From assembly GCA_964510525.1 (NCBI GenBank), contig CAZECE010000042.1, forward strand, positions 1-64,000: a stretch of DNA of 64,000 nt, in the 5' to 3' direction. Positions 16,239-23,844 of the stretch are shown one piece after another. The DNA is from CAZECE01 sp964510525 (GTDB lineage Bacteria; Pseudomonadota; Gammaproteobacteria; Pseudomonadales; JANQJO01). The position numbers and the translations under genes are program-made. The notes beneath the pieces were generated by a model. It was not told where the DNA came from and made no database searches. It was given only the letters and a program-made list of their open reading frames with translations. Position 1 is the first letter of the stretch; the number at the start of each line of letters is the position of its first letter.

Positions 16239-16703
16239 ATGGAAGAAAACCTAAAGCACTGTATCTGGGTAGATGCTGATGCATGTCCAGTAGCGATCAA
16301 AGAAATTTTGTTCAAAGCGTCAACTCGAACAAAAACACCACTGACATTAGTGGCGAATCAGCCATTGAGAGTGCCGCCTTCTCCTTATGTGAAGTCCGTA
16401 CAGGTCCAGCAAGGATTTGATGTGGCGGATAATGAAATTGTTCGCAGGCTCAGCGCCGGAGATTTGGTGATTACCAGTGATATTCCTTTGGCGGCAGAAG
16501 TGATTGAAAAGGGTGGCCGTGCTCTGAGTCCTCGAGGTGAGTGGTTTTCTAAAAACGATATTAAAGCGCGTTTAAATATGCGGGATTTTTTGGACAGTAT
16601 GCGCTCGAGTGGTGTTCAAACTGGCGGCCCGCCGGCCTTGAGTAAAAGTGATATTAAAGAGTTTGCGGATCATTTAGATCGTTGGTTAGCAGATTTAAAG
16701 TAA
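16239..16703 (+). CDS. YaiI/YqxD family protein (UPF0178, DUF188)
   Basis: A 154-residue cytoplasmic protein. It starts with the family signature IWVDADACPVAIKEILFKAS and continues with DVADNEIVRRLSAGDLVITS and GRALSPRGEWFSKNDI. The acidic residues and fold resemble PIN/NYN-type nucleases, but the activity is not established. It is probably co-transcribed with the preceding flavoprotein and converges with the orphan genes at 16.7-17.2 kb. Confidence 0.9.
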   Translation: MEENLKHCIWVDADACPVAIKEILFKASTRTKTPLTLVANQPLRVPPSPYVKSVQVQQGFDVADNEIVRRLSAGDLVITSDIPLAAEVIEKGGRALSPRGEWFSKNDIKARLNMRDFLDSMRSSGVQTGGPPALSKSDIKEFADHLDRWLADLK

Positions 16704-16705
16704 TT

Positions 16706-16963
16706 CTATTCAGTCTTGCGCTCGCAATCGCTGTCTGGATCTGATGCAATTGTCGCACTAAAATTTCCTTGAGGTGTAGAAGATAATTTTTCAGTAAGTG
16801 TGTTGGCTTGTGTTTGCGCTGCTTGCCTTACTCTAAGCCGTCTTAAAAAGTGTAAGTTATCCGCTATTCTTCTTTCTGGGGTATTGTTAGATTGATTGTT
16901 ATTTTGTCTAACGGAATTGGTTTGTCTGGTTGGCGAGGGAGCGGTGTTATTTGGCTCGCGCAT
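16706..16963 (-). pseudogene. Possible second half of a frameshifted orphan gene
   Basis: An 85-codon frame, -1 relative to and overlapping the end of the frame at 16864-17163. It encodes a Gln/Asn/Thr-rich stretch with a basic helix (HFLRRLRVRQAAQTQANTLT). Its composition continues that of the upstream frame, and it has no ribosome site at its own ATG. It is either the displaced C-terminal half of the same protein (frameshift or assembly error) or chance open sequence. Confidence 0.35.
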
Positions 16964-17163
16964 AATTCCGGTTGAGAAGAAGGGGATCTTCCTTGAGGTG
17001 TTTCTGTTTCGCCTTGAGTGAGTGTGCGGGCAATTCTGCCTGAGTGGCTAGAAGCGTGTGATGAAACAGAAGAGGAAACTGAATTGTTACTTGAAGAATC
17101 GTCGTTTCCCTGAAATTTAGGCGGCGTTTGGTTGTTAGATCCACCTGCTGGGTTCAAGCTCAT
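16864..17163 (-). CDS. Ser/Asn-rich orphan protein
   Basis: A 99-residue protein I do not recognise. It is strongly enriched in Ser, Asn, Gln, Thr and Pro (for example SSSNNSVSSSVSSHASSHSG), predicted disordered, with no signal peptide or membrane segment. AGGT lies about 10 bases before the ATG. The C-terminal 33 codons overlap the other open frame (16706-16963). The disordered Ser-rich N-terminus resembles that of the orphan at 22774 and is common in secreted effectors of host-associated gammaproteobacteria; that is analogy only. Confidence 0.45.
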   Translation of the reverse strand: MSLNPAGGSNNQTPPKFQGNDDSSSNNSVSSSVSSHASSHSGRIARTLTQGETETPQGRSPSSQPELCASQITPLPRQPDKPIPLDKITINLTIPQKEE

Positions 17164-17177
17164 ACATTTTACCTGTG

Positions 17178-18041
17178 CTATTTAGATTTTTGTAAATTCG
17201 TAAACCAGCCGAAAAGGCCGCCAGTTGCAAACATCAGCAAACTGTAAGTGACCGCTGGTATAGTCATGATGGCGTTGCCAAGTATGGTCCCTGATATCAG
17301 CAAAGCAACTGTACCATTTTGAATGCCAATTTCTAAACCCAAAGTAATCGATTGTGGATGATTAAGTTTGTTCATCTTTGCGATTGTAAAACCTGAAATA
17401 ATGGCGATTACATTTAATAACAAAGTGGCAACTCCAGTATCGATAAAAAAATTGGCCATGCTGTCTTTATTTTTAAGTACGACTCCGGCGATGATCAAAA
17501 AAAGAAAAGCGATTGAAACTATTTTTACAGGCTTGTTAGCTTTGGTGGCTAAGTTTGGCTTAAGGTGATGAATCAGTATTCCAATAGCGACAGGTATTAA
17601 AGTGATAACAATTAGCTGAATAATGGTTTTAAATATAGGTAGATTAAATGTGTTTGTATCACCCAAATAGTAATCAAGTGCTATTGCTGTAAAAATTGGG
17701 ATTGTAAATGGGGTTATGAGGCTTACAAAAGCCGTTAGGCTAATTGAAAGCGCTACATCACCGCGTGATAGATAACTCATCATATTTGAGGTGGTACCAC
17801 CAGGACAAAGCGCAACAATTAATAATCCGACGGCCAGCCCACCTTCCAGACCAACTAAATGAATCACCAATATTCCTAAGACTGGCAGTAAAGCTAGCTG
17901 GCAACTCAAGCCTATTAACATGGCTTTAGGGGATTTAAAAACATCAGTAAAGTCTGATATTCGAAGCGATAATCCCATACCAAGCATGATAATAAACAAT
18001 GAGATAGGTAAAATAACTTGGGTTAATATATCGGATTGCAT
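17178..18041 (-). CDS. Bile acid:sodium symporter (BASS) family transporter
   Basis: An inner-membrane protein of about 287 residues with some nine hydrophobic segments. Family motifs are ALCPGGTTSNMMSYLSRGDVALS (crossover region, about residue 85) and GLEIGIQNGTVALLISGTIL near residue 235. Members move organic anions with Na+; the substrate here is unknown. The start MQSDIL (18041) is preferred to the open frame up to 18080, with GGTGGAAA upstream. It runs in the same direction as the YeeE pair, which ends 81 bases upstream. Confidence 0.88.
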   Translation of the reverse strand: MQSDILTQVILPISLFIIMLGMGLSLRISDFTDVFKSPKAMLIGLSCQLALLPVLGILVIHLVGLEGGLAVGLLIVALCPGGTTSNMMSYLSRGDVALSISLTAFVSLITPFTIPIFTAIALDYYLGDTNTFNLPIFKTIIQLIVITLIPVAIGILIHHLKPNLATKANKPVKIVSIAFLFLIIAGVVLKNKDSMANFFIDTGVATLLLNVIAIISGFTIAKMNKLNHPQSITLGLEIGIQNGTVALLISGTILGNAIMTIPAVTYSLLMFATGGLFGWFTNLQKSK

Positions 18042-18122
18042 AAAGGGCGTTTCCACCGGGTGGGTCTGATAAAACAGCAAGTTTAGTCAAATGCTTGAAA
18101 GTTTATTCTATAATTGTCGATT

Positions 18123-18575
18123 TTAAGATCGACTTTTCTTGAAACGATCAGATACTAACATGCCAATGAGCATGGCTGCGATAAAAATGATGGCATTAAA
18201 CGCGATATGAAAAGAAGTGATCGCTAAGGATAATGAAGCAATCGCAGGGCCAGGACACCAGCCATACAGTCCCCAGCCGACACCAAACAGTGCTGAGCCT
18301 GTGATGAGAGGTGTATCGATCGTTGTTTTTTCCGGAAGCGAATAAGCTTCCGTGAATGTTGGCTTTTCTCTTTTTTTCAGGAGATAAAACCCTGGTATTG
18401 CGACAGTAAGCCCGGAGCCCATGACAAAGGCAAGTGCGGGATCCCATTGGCCAAATAAATCAAGGAATCCTAATACTTTATGGGTATCAGTCATGCCCGA
18501 AATCGCAAGGCCTAAGCCAAAAAGAGCGCCTGAAGCGATAGGAATGATGTATTTAAATAAGGTGACGGCTGACAT
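18123..18575 (-). CDS. YeeE/YedE family protein, second half (DUF6691, PmpA/B type)
   Basis: A 150-residue membrane protein with four hydrophobic segments. GALFGLGLAISGMTDTHKVL is typical of the DUF6691 half of split YeeE/YedE transporters, and YGWCPGPAIASLSLAI carries the single conserved Cys near residue 109. It overlaps the stop of the first half by 23 bases, so the two make one transporter. Related proteins import thiosulfate or other reduced sulfur compounds through a row of Cys residues. No sulfur dioxygenase or BigR-type repressor is next to it. Confidence 0.87.
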   Translation of the reverse strand: MSAVTLFKYIIPIASGALFGLGLAISGMTDTHKVLGFLDLFGQWDPALAFVMGSGLTVAIPGFYLLKKREKPTFTEAYSLPEKTTIDTPLITGSALFGVGWGLYGWCPGPAIASLSLAITSFHIAFNAIIFIAAMLIGMLVSDRFKKSRS

Positions 18576-18984
18576 AAGCGGTGATGATTCCAGTCAACAT
18601 AAAACACATGGTTGCAACGATCGATCTTTTTGAAAGGCGACCAATACCACATATGCCATGACCACTTGTGCAGCCGCTGCCATAATGGGCTCCAAAACCA
18701 ACCAGCAAACCTGCTGCAATCAGTTGATATAACGATTGTGTGGCAGGTGGTGAGGGGTATGGGAAATTCAAAATGGCATTAGCCAGGTAAGCGCCGATGA
18801 TGAGGCCCACTAAGAATAAGGGGCGCCACAGTGTTTCAAAAATCGATGCTTTGGGAGGTAAGGTAATGCTACGCCAAAGCATGCCGCTGATGCCTGTGAT
18901 TTTGCCAAGATAGCCAAACATCATGAGCACAGAGAGCCCTATTAATGCTCCTCCAATGCCGGCGTTAATAATAGGGTCGTTCAT
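18553..18984 (-). CDS. YeeE/YedE family protein, first half
   Basis: A 143-residue membrane protein with four hydrophobic segments. The signature GAHYGSGCTSGHGICGIGRL near residue 105 holds two conserved Cys of the YeeE/YedE sulfur transporters. It is the upstream gene of the split pair with 18123-18575. The gene is divergent from the PLP dehydratase, with 202 bases between them that show no other gene. Confidence 0.88.
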   Translation of the reverse strand: MNDPIINAGIGGALIGLSVLMMFGYLGKITGISGMLWRSITLPPKASIFETLWRPLFLVGLIIGAYLANAILNFPYPSPPATQSLYQLIAAGLLVGFGAHYGSGCTSGHGICGIGRLSKRSIVATMCFMLTGIITAYVSRHLI

Positions 18985-19186
18985 TTAATATCGCTCGTAA
19001 TTGATGCACAAGTATTTTGAGGGCTGAACTGGGCAAAGAGGCTGAGAATTTTATGAAGGATGATGTCCATTTTGATTAGTAAGATTTGAGTATTTGTGAG
19101 TGATTATAAGGTATAGAAAGCTCTTTTATTATAGGGTAAAAAGAGTTTGTCGTTTTCAAAATGAAATTATTTGGGGTGCAGGGAAT

Positions 19187-20194
19187 ATGAATGATCGGTA
19201 TGGTTTGTTAAAACTGAACGACATTGTAACAACGTATGAACGAATACAGCCGTTGATAAACCAAACACCTATTTTCCAATCGGCATTGTTGAACGACTGG
19301 TTAGGCCACACTGTTTTATTCAAAGCTGAATGTATGCAAAAAATTGGTGCGTTTAAAGCACGTGGCGCCTCAAATGCTATTTTAAAACGCATTGAAAATA
19401 ATGAACGGCCAAGCGAAATTGTAGCGTCGAGTTCGGGGAATCATGCGCAAGCCGTCGCATGGGCCTCTGCAAAATTTGATATCCCAGCAACGATTTATAT
19501 GCCTAAAACGGTGTCTACAGTAAAGCGTCAAGCGACGAAGCACTATGGGGCTAAAACCGTAATATGTGAAGACCGTTTTGAGGCGGATCGCCGAGTTAAA
19601 GTGCATGCACAATCTGGAGAGGGAATCTTTTGGTTACCACCTTATGATCATGATGATGTGATATGCGGGCAGGGCACTGCTTGCTTGGAGGTGTTGAGGG
19701 AGTACTCGGATATTGATGCTATGGCAGCTCCATGTGGTGGCGGTGGTTTATTATCAGGTACATTGATTGCCGCTAAAGGCAAAAACTCCAATATCGCTGT
19801 TATTGGGGTTGAACCTAAGAATGCTGACGATGCCTGGAGAAGTGTTCAAGCGGGTAAGGTAATTAAGCTTTCGGAACCACCAAAAACATTAGCCGATGGT
19901 GCTTCGACGCTGTCTGTTAGCGAACGGACTTTAACTTATTTAAAACAACTGGATTTGTTTGTCACTGCAACGGAAGAACAAATTGCCTATTGGACACAAT
20001 GGCTTCAGCACCTGCTTAAACTTCAAATTGAGCCCACCTGTGCAATGACGATGGTAGGTGTGGTTGATTGGTTGAAAAAACAAACTGAACCTAAAACGGT
20101 TTGCGTGATTATTTCAGGTGGCAATATTGATAATGCTAAACGTCAGGCTTTGCATGAGATAAACTATTTGGATAATCCACCATCATTATATTGA
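19187..20194 (+). CDS. PLP-dependent threonine/serine (hydroxyamino acid) dehydratase
   Basis: A 335-residue fold-type II PLP enzyme. The Schiff-base Lys is in KIGAFKARGASNAI, then SSSGNHAQAVAWASA, and the phosphate cup is PCGGGGLLSGTLI. There is no regulatory ACT domain, so it is not the biosynthetic IlvA; catabolic threonine/serine dehydratases, serine racemases and hydroxyaspartate dehydratases all fit. The start 19187 (MNDRYG) has AGGG upstream; the frame is open to 19100. Its 3' end overlaps the oppositely oriented racemase gene by 31 bases. The neighbours suggest a role in hydroxyamino-acid or D-amino-acid breakdown. Confidence 0.87.
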   Translation: MNDRYGLLKLNDIVTTYERIQPLINQTPIFQSALLNDWLGHTVLFKAECMQKIGAFKARGASNAILKRIENNERPSEIVASSSGNHAQAVAWASAKFDIPATIYMPKTVSTVKRQATKHYGAKTVICEDRFEADRRVKVHAQSGEGIFWLPPYDHDDVICGQGTACLEVLREYSDIDAMAAPCGGGGLLSGTLIAAKGKNSNIAVIGVEPKNADDAWRSVQAGKVIKLSEPPKTLADGASTLSVSERTLTYLKQLDLFVTATEEQIAYWTQWLQHLLKLQIEPTCAMTMVGVVDWLKKQTEPKTVCVIISGGNIDNAKRQALHEINYLDNPPSLY

Positions 20195-20877
20195 AACAAC
20201 TTCTGACATAGTATTTCAGCAGGATCAGCAACTTCAATGGGAGAGGACTGATCATTTATGACGAGCGGAAGCTCAGTACATGCAGCTAAAACCACGTCGC
20301 AATTTTTATAAGTTTCCAGCATCTGCCTAATTTTCGTTAAATGTGATGAATTAACAGATACCCCTGAAGCGATTATTTTTTGAATGTCTTGAATGAGGTT
20401 TCGATGTGCTGATTCAGGAATGACGACCTTTAATCCTGATGATTCAAGCTTATTTTTATAATAGCCACACTCCATCGTGTATTTGGTACCCGTTAGCAAT
20501 ACTGAGTTGAACTTTCGTTGGCTCAAGTATGAAACTACCTCATCAACCATGTGAATGAATGGCGGTTTTAAACTGAGATCGCTTTTGATCATGTCTATTC
20601 CTTCATGAAGTGTGTTATTACACAATGCTATGCATGAAGGGTTTACGCTATCAAGGTATTCCAATTCTCGTTTTAAAATTGGGTTAATCATTTCCCAGTT
20701 ATTGGGGTAATGTTTCGAGATTTCGAAGTAGTCGATGCTTGAAAGTAGTATCCGTGCAGAGTGACCGGCACCATATTTTTCACCAGCCATTTGGTTGAGG
20801 ATTTTGTAAAACTCAATGGTTGAAGGCCAGCTGGTGCCGCCTATTAAACCGATGGTTTTTAAGAGAGTGGTTTTCAT
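20164..20877 (-). CDS. Aspartate/glutamate racemase family protein
   Basis: A 237-residue cofactor-independent racemase. Both catalytic Cys are present: IALCNNTLHEGIDMI near residue 83 and VVLAACTELPLVIND near residue 199. The N-terminal IGLIGGTSWPSTIEFYKILN is typical of the aspartate racemase group (YgeA/RacX-like). It lies 21 bases behind the DSD1-type lyase gene and must share its transcript. It probably interconverts D- and L-forms of aspartate or a related acid, the exact substrate being unknown. Confidence 0.87.
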   Translation of the reverse strand: MKTTLLKTIGLIGGTSWPSTIEFYKILNQMAGEKYGAGHSARILLSSIDYFEISKHYPNNWEMINPILKRELEYLDSVNPSCIALCNNTLHEGIDMIKSDLSLKPPFIHMVDEVVSYLSQRKFNSVLLTGTKYTMECGYYKNKLESSGLKVVIPESAHRNLIQDIQKIIASGVSVNSSHLTKIRQMLETYKNCDVVLAACTELPLVINDQSSPIEVADPAEILCQKLFQYNDGGLSK

Positions 20878-20898
20878 GAGAATGGTTTTCCTAGTGTT

Positions 20899-22026
20899 TT
20901 ACCACCCACTGATTTTATCCCAAATGGTAATCTCACCATCACCAATGACATGGTAGCAATCGTAGGGTGCTACGGTCATACAAGCATGATTGGGTAATAT
21001 TCGGAGTTTTTTGCCAATCGGAAATTGTTCAAAATCGATGTTCCCATTTTTTGTGGTGATTTGGCCATGTTCTTGGCTGACTTTGCATATATACATGTTT
21101 TCGAATATTTCGTTAGATGTTGAATCCATCACCAAGCCAAAGCCACAGTCGTTCGTTTGATTTTGGGTACCTCTATCTTGTGATAATGCTAATGCACCTG
21201 CATCGACAATGATTCGATTACGTTCAGGTTGATGGCTGATAACCGTGGTTAATACACTCACAGCGATATCGGAAAAATCACAAACACCAAGATTCGCTTG
21301 GAATAAATCCATAAACATATAAACACCCGCTCGGATTTCGGTTAAACCATCAAAGTTTTTCCCGAACATGGCAGTTGGAGTGGAGCCAGCGGTAACAATA
21401 CTAATGTCGAAACTGTTTTGTCGTAATGTGTCGGCGGCGGTGGTGACGGCAAGACGTTCTTGTTCAGCAATCTCAATAATTTCATCAATATTTGATGCTC
21501 TGTATGAACTACCTGCATGAGTCATCACTCCAGAAAGGGTAAGGTTTTTTGTTCCACTGATTTCTTGTGCGATTTTCAATAAGTGAGGTGAGTCAGGTTT
21601 AATTCCAGCTCTCGTACCGTCACTATCTATTTCAATTAAAACTGAGATGGTGTGATTTAATTGATCAGTAAAGTTAGCCAATAAACCAACAGCATCAGGA
21701 TTGTCGACAACAATACGAACAGTGGTGCCGTTATCATATAATTTGGCCAAACGTGGCAACTTCTCAGCAACAAAGCCAACACCATAGATGATGTCTTTAA
21801 TGCCCATATTTGAGAAGTATTCGGCTTCTTTGAGTGTGGAAACCATGATTCGTTGATCGATACCTTCCAAAGCGATTTTTGCTATTTCTTCGCATTTGGT
21901 GGTTTTGAGATGAGGGCGAAACGGAATAGCCATTTTCTTGAATTTCGATGTCAGCGTTGCGGTATTATTCAGCAGCTTTTGTTTGTCTAAAATTAAACAG
22001 GGTGTTTCTAAGGAATTGAGTGACAT
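20899..22026 (-). CDS. PLP and metal-dependent D-hydroxyamino-acid lyase (D-serine dehydratase/D-threonine aldolase family)
   Basis: A 375-residue fold-type III PLP enzyme of the DSD1 family, which includes D-serine dehydratase, D-threonine aldolase and 3-hydroxyaspartate aldolases. The PLP Lys is in FRPHLKTTKCEEIAKIA (about residue 41). The C-terminal metal site is seen as ILPNHACMTVAPYD followed by HVIGDGEITIWDKISGW. The TPCLILDKQKL start is typical. It is first in a two-gene minus-strand unit with the racemase. Which of the family reactions it performs cannot be told from sequence. Confidence 0.88.
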   Translation of the reverse strand: MSLNSLETPCLILDKQKLLNNTATLTSKFKKMAIPFRPHLKTTKCEEIAKIALEGIDQRIMVSTLKEAEYFSNMGIKDIIYGVGFVAEKLPRLAKLYDNGTTVRIVVDNPDAVGLLANFTDQLNHTISVLIEIDSDGTRAGIKPDSPHLLKIAQEISGTKNLTLSGVMTHAGSSYRASNIDEIIEIAEQERLAVTTAADTLRQNSFDISIVTAGSTPTAMFGKNFDGLTEIRAGVYMFMDLFQANLGVCDFSDIAVSVLTTVISHQPERNRIIVDAGALALSQDRGTQNQTNDCGFGLVMDSTSNEIFENMYICKVSQEHGQITTKNGNIDFEQFPIGKKLRILPNHACMTVAPYDCYHVIGDGEITIWDKISGW

Positions 22027-22095
22027 CTTTGTTAATAACCGAGGGTTTTAAATTAGCTTGAATTATGAGCTGACAGTATAAAGTGTTTTGACTTT

Positions 22096-22593
22096 ATGGG
22101 TTACAAGAAAATCGACATCATTGAAGCGAATGAATCTCACTGGCAGGGTATTTGGAAAATATTGCAGCCAACATTTGAGAGTGGGGATACCTATGCTTAT
22201 CCACCAGGAATTTCTGAAAGTGCAGCCAAACATTATTGGTTAGAGATACCTCAAAAGACATTTATTGCTATTCATGGTGATGAGGTGGTTGGCGTTTATT
22301 ACATCAAGCCAAATCAACCTGGACTGGGTAGCCACATTTGTAATATTGGTTATGTCGTATCACCTGATAAGCGAGGTGGGGGTATTGGCACTCAATTAGC
22401 TGAACATTCGTTTCAAATAGCTAAGGAGCTTGGTTTTCATGCGATTCAAGCAAACTTGGTTGTCAGTACGAATACAAAAGCGATCAAGTTATGGCAGTCG
22501 ATGGGGTTTGAAATTATTGGCACAATACCTAACGGGTTTAATTTGAAAGGTGAAAAGTACGTTGATGCTCACATCATGTTTAAGGTTTTGTGA
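22096..22593 (+). CDS. GNAT-family N-acetyltransferase
   Basis: A 165-residue acetyltransferase. The acetyl-CoA loop is YVVSPDKRGGGIGTQLAEHS (RGxGxG-type), and motif B is near NTKAIKLWQSMGFEIIGTIP. It is divergent from the DSD1-type lyase with 69 bases between them. Similar proteins acetylate amino acids or their analogues, which fits the neighbouring amino-acid enzymes. That link is inference. Confidence 0.85.
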   Translation: MGYKKIDIIEANESHWQGIWKILQPTFESGDTYAYPPGISESAAKHYWLEIPQKTFIAIHGDEVVGVYYIKPNQPGLGSHICNIGYVVSPDKRGGGIGTQLAEHSFQIAKELGFHAIQANLVVSTNTKAIKLWQSMGFEIIGTIPNGFNLKGEKYVDAHIMFKVL

Positions 22594-22773
22594 GTAACTC
22601 CATACATGTTTGGTTGTATTTCAATCTTGTCTTTGTGGTATACTACTGTTCATTTTGAGGCTGTCAGATATACACTCGTGACTCAAGGGAATGAGGGTTA
22701 TTCAAAAGGATGTAATAGTCGATGTGACTGAGCAGCCTTTCCTTAATCCGCTAATCCAAAATAAGAGTAGTAT

Positions 22774-23457
22774 ATGCAGAGTCACAGTTCACCAGCCTTG
22801 AGTCCTTCAAATTCTTCATCTCTTTTGCAATATCTACATACTGCATTCCATACCTCGCCAGAAGTAGATAGAAGAGTTGGTTTGCCTTTGTCGAATGTAC
22901 CAACCCCAAACCCAAGATCACCTCAACTTCAGCCAGTAGATGGAGATCAACTAGGTATTCCAGAGTTAAATAGTGACTCCATGGGGACTCCCGCAGTTTT
23001 AACTCCAAGGTTATTAGATGTTTCATCAATGGAGCTTTCTAATAGTGGTCCAGAGTTAAAGGCTAGCGATTCAGAATTGAAGCCAACATCTGCTGATGAG
23101 ATTGATCGCAGCAGTGGTAACTTGAACCTAGCCCTGACAGAAATTAAGCAGCTAATTAAGGTGTACTCAAAAAAGCTAGCTAAGGCTTACAAGGCAAGGG
23201 AGTTAACTGATAACAAAATTAGCGAAATCGAAAAGAGCTTTGTATCCGAAAAAAATGAAATTTATGAGAAACATGACATTTCAGATGATATGAGAAACAA
23301 GAGTAATAGAGTGGTATCTGAACATTTTTCGGAGCTTTTGCGGTTTTTGAAAGAAGGTAATAATGCAGTTGTAAAAAAGATTATCAGGAGTTTGAAGGAT
23401 AATTTCATCGAGTTTGTTAAAAATACTGGGCATGTATCATATAGCGGTCAGAGGTAA
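22774..23457 (+). CDS. Orphan protein with disordered Ser/Pro-rich N-terminus
   Basis: I do not recognise this 227-residue protein. Residues 1-110 are rich in Ser, Pro, Asn and Leu and should be disordered, with repeated short units such as PELNSDS, PELKASDS and SELKPTS. Residues 115-225 are highly charged and helical, probably coiled-coil (for example ELTDNKISEIEKSFVSEKNE). There is no signal peptide or membrane segment. The gene stands alone; TATACT (22639-22644) upstream is a possible -10. It is followed by a large hairpin. Disordered Ser-rich head plus helical tail is a common effector layout, but no secretion signal can be shown. Confidence 0.6.
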   Translation: MQSHSSPALSPSNSSSLLQYLHTAFHTSPEVDRRVGLPLSNVPTPNPRSPQLQPVDGDQLGIPELNSDSMGTPAVLTPRLLDVSSMELSNSGPELKASDSELKPTSADEIDRSSGNLNLALTEIKQLIKVYSKKLAKAYKARELTDNKISEIEKSFVSEKNEIYEKHDISDDMRNKSNRVVSEHFSELLRFLKEGNNAVVKKIIRSLKDNFIEFVKNTGHVSYSGQR

Positions 23458-23515
23458 TTACTCCAGGTTGGTTTGAAATTGTTGTAGCGAGACAGATTGA
23501 TTTTTAATCTAGGAC

Positions 23516-23578
23516 AAACCGCCTCAACCCCCGGTACGAATTTCGGTACGAGGGCTAACCCCTTGGTCTAGGTGGTTT
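23516..23578 (+). terminator. Possible large-stem terminator
   Basis: AAACCGCCT (23516-23524) pairs with AGGTGGTTT (23570-23578), ending in a short T-run; the interior has a direct repeat CGGTACGA-ATTT-CGGTACGA and CCC/GGG pairing. No gene is visible from 23458 to 23754. Confidence 0.4.
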
Positions 23579-23754
23579 TATTATTTAACCGAATAATCAC
23601 TCAAATCTTAGTAATTTATCAGGACAACTCTCGGACATTTCAACTTTGCTTGTAAGAGTATCAAATAATCCCTCAACTCTCATCCAACTCATCACCGTCA
23701 TCAAAAGTCGGCAATCCCAAGCCAGAAAAAACTTCCCAATAAATGTCTAAAAAA

Positions 23755-23831
23755 TGGTGGGCCCTGTAGGACTTGAACCTACGACCAATCGATTATGAGT
23801 CGACTGCTCTAACCAACTGAGCTAAGGGCCC
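23755..23831 (-). tRNA. tRNA-Ile2 (CAT, to be modified to lysidine)
   Basis: A 77-nt tRNA with encoded CCA. The anticodon loop CTCATAA gives CAT. The body matches tRNA-Ile2 of E. coli (GACTCATAATCG anticodon arm, GGTTCAAGTCC T-arm) rather than elongator tRNA-Met. It lies 14 bases downstream of rpoD on the same strand, the arrangement also found in Pseudomonas. Confidence 0.93.
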
Positions 23832-23844
23832 ATTCATGCGCTGA

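Noticed and set aside
16864..17055. Programmed -1 frameshift in the orphan gene
   Set aside because: No convincing slippery heptamer in the right frame or following stem was found; decay or a sequencing error is simpler.
16947..17144. Third overlapping minus-strand frame in the orphan region
   Set aside because: It has no ribosome site and its composition does not continue that of either neighbouring frame.
23591..23683. Two copies of AATAATC(A/C)CTCAA(A/C)TCT downstream of the orphan gene
   Set aside because: Only two short copies, no array spacing, so neither a CRISPR nor a recognised repeat.
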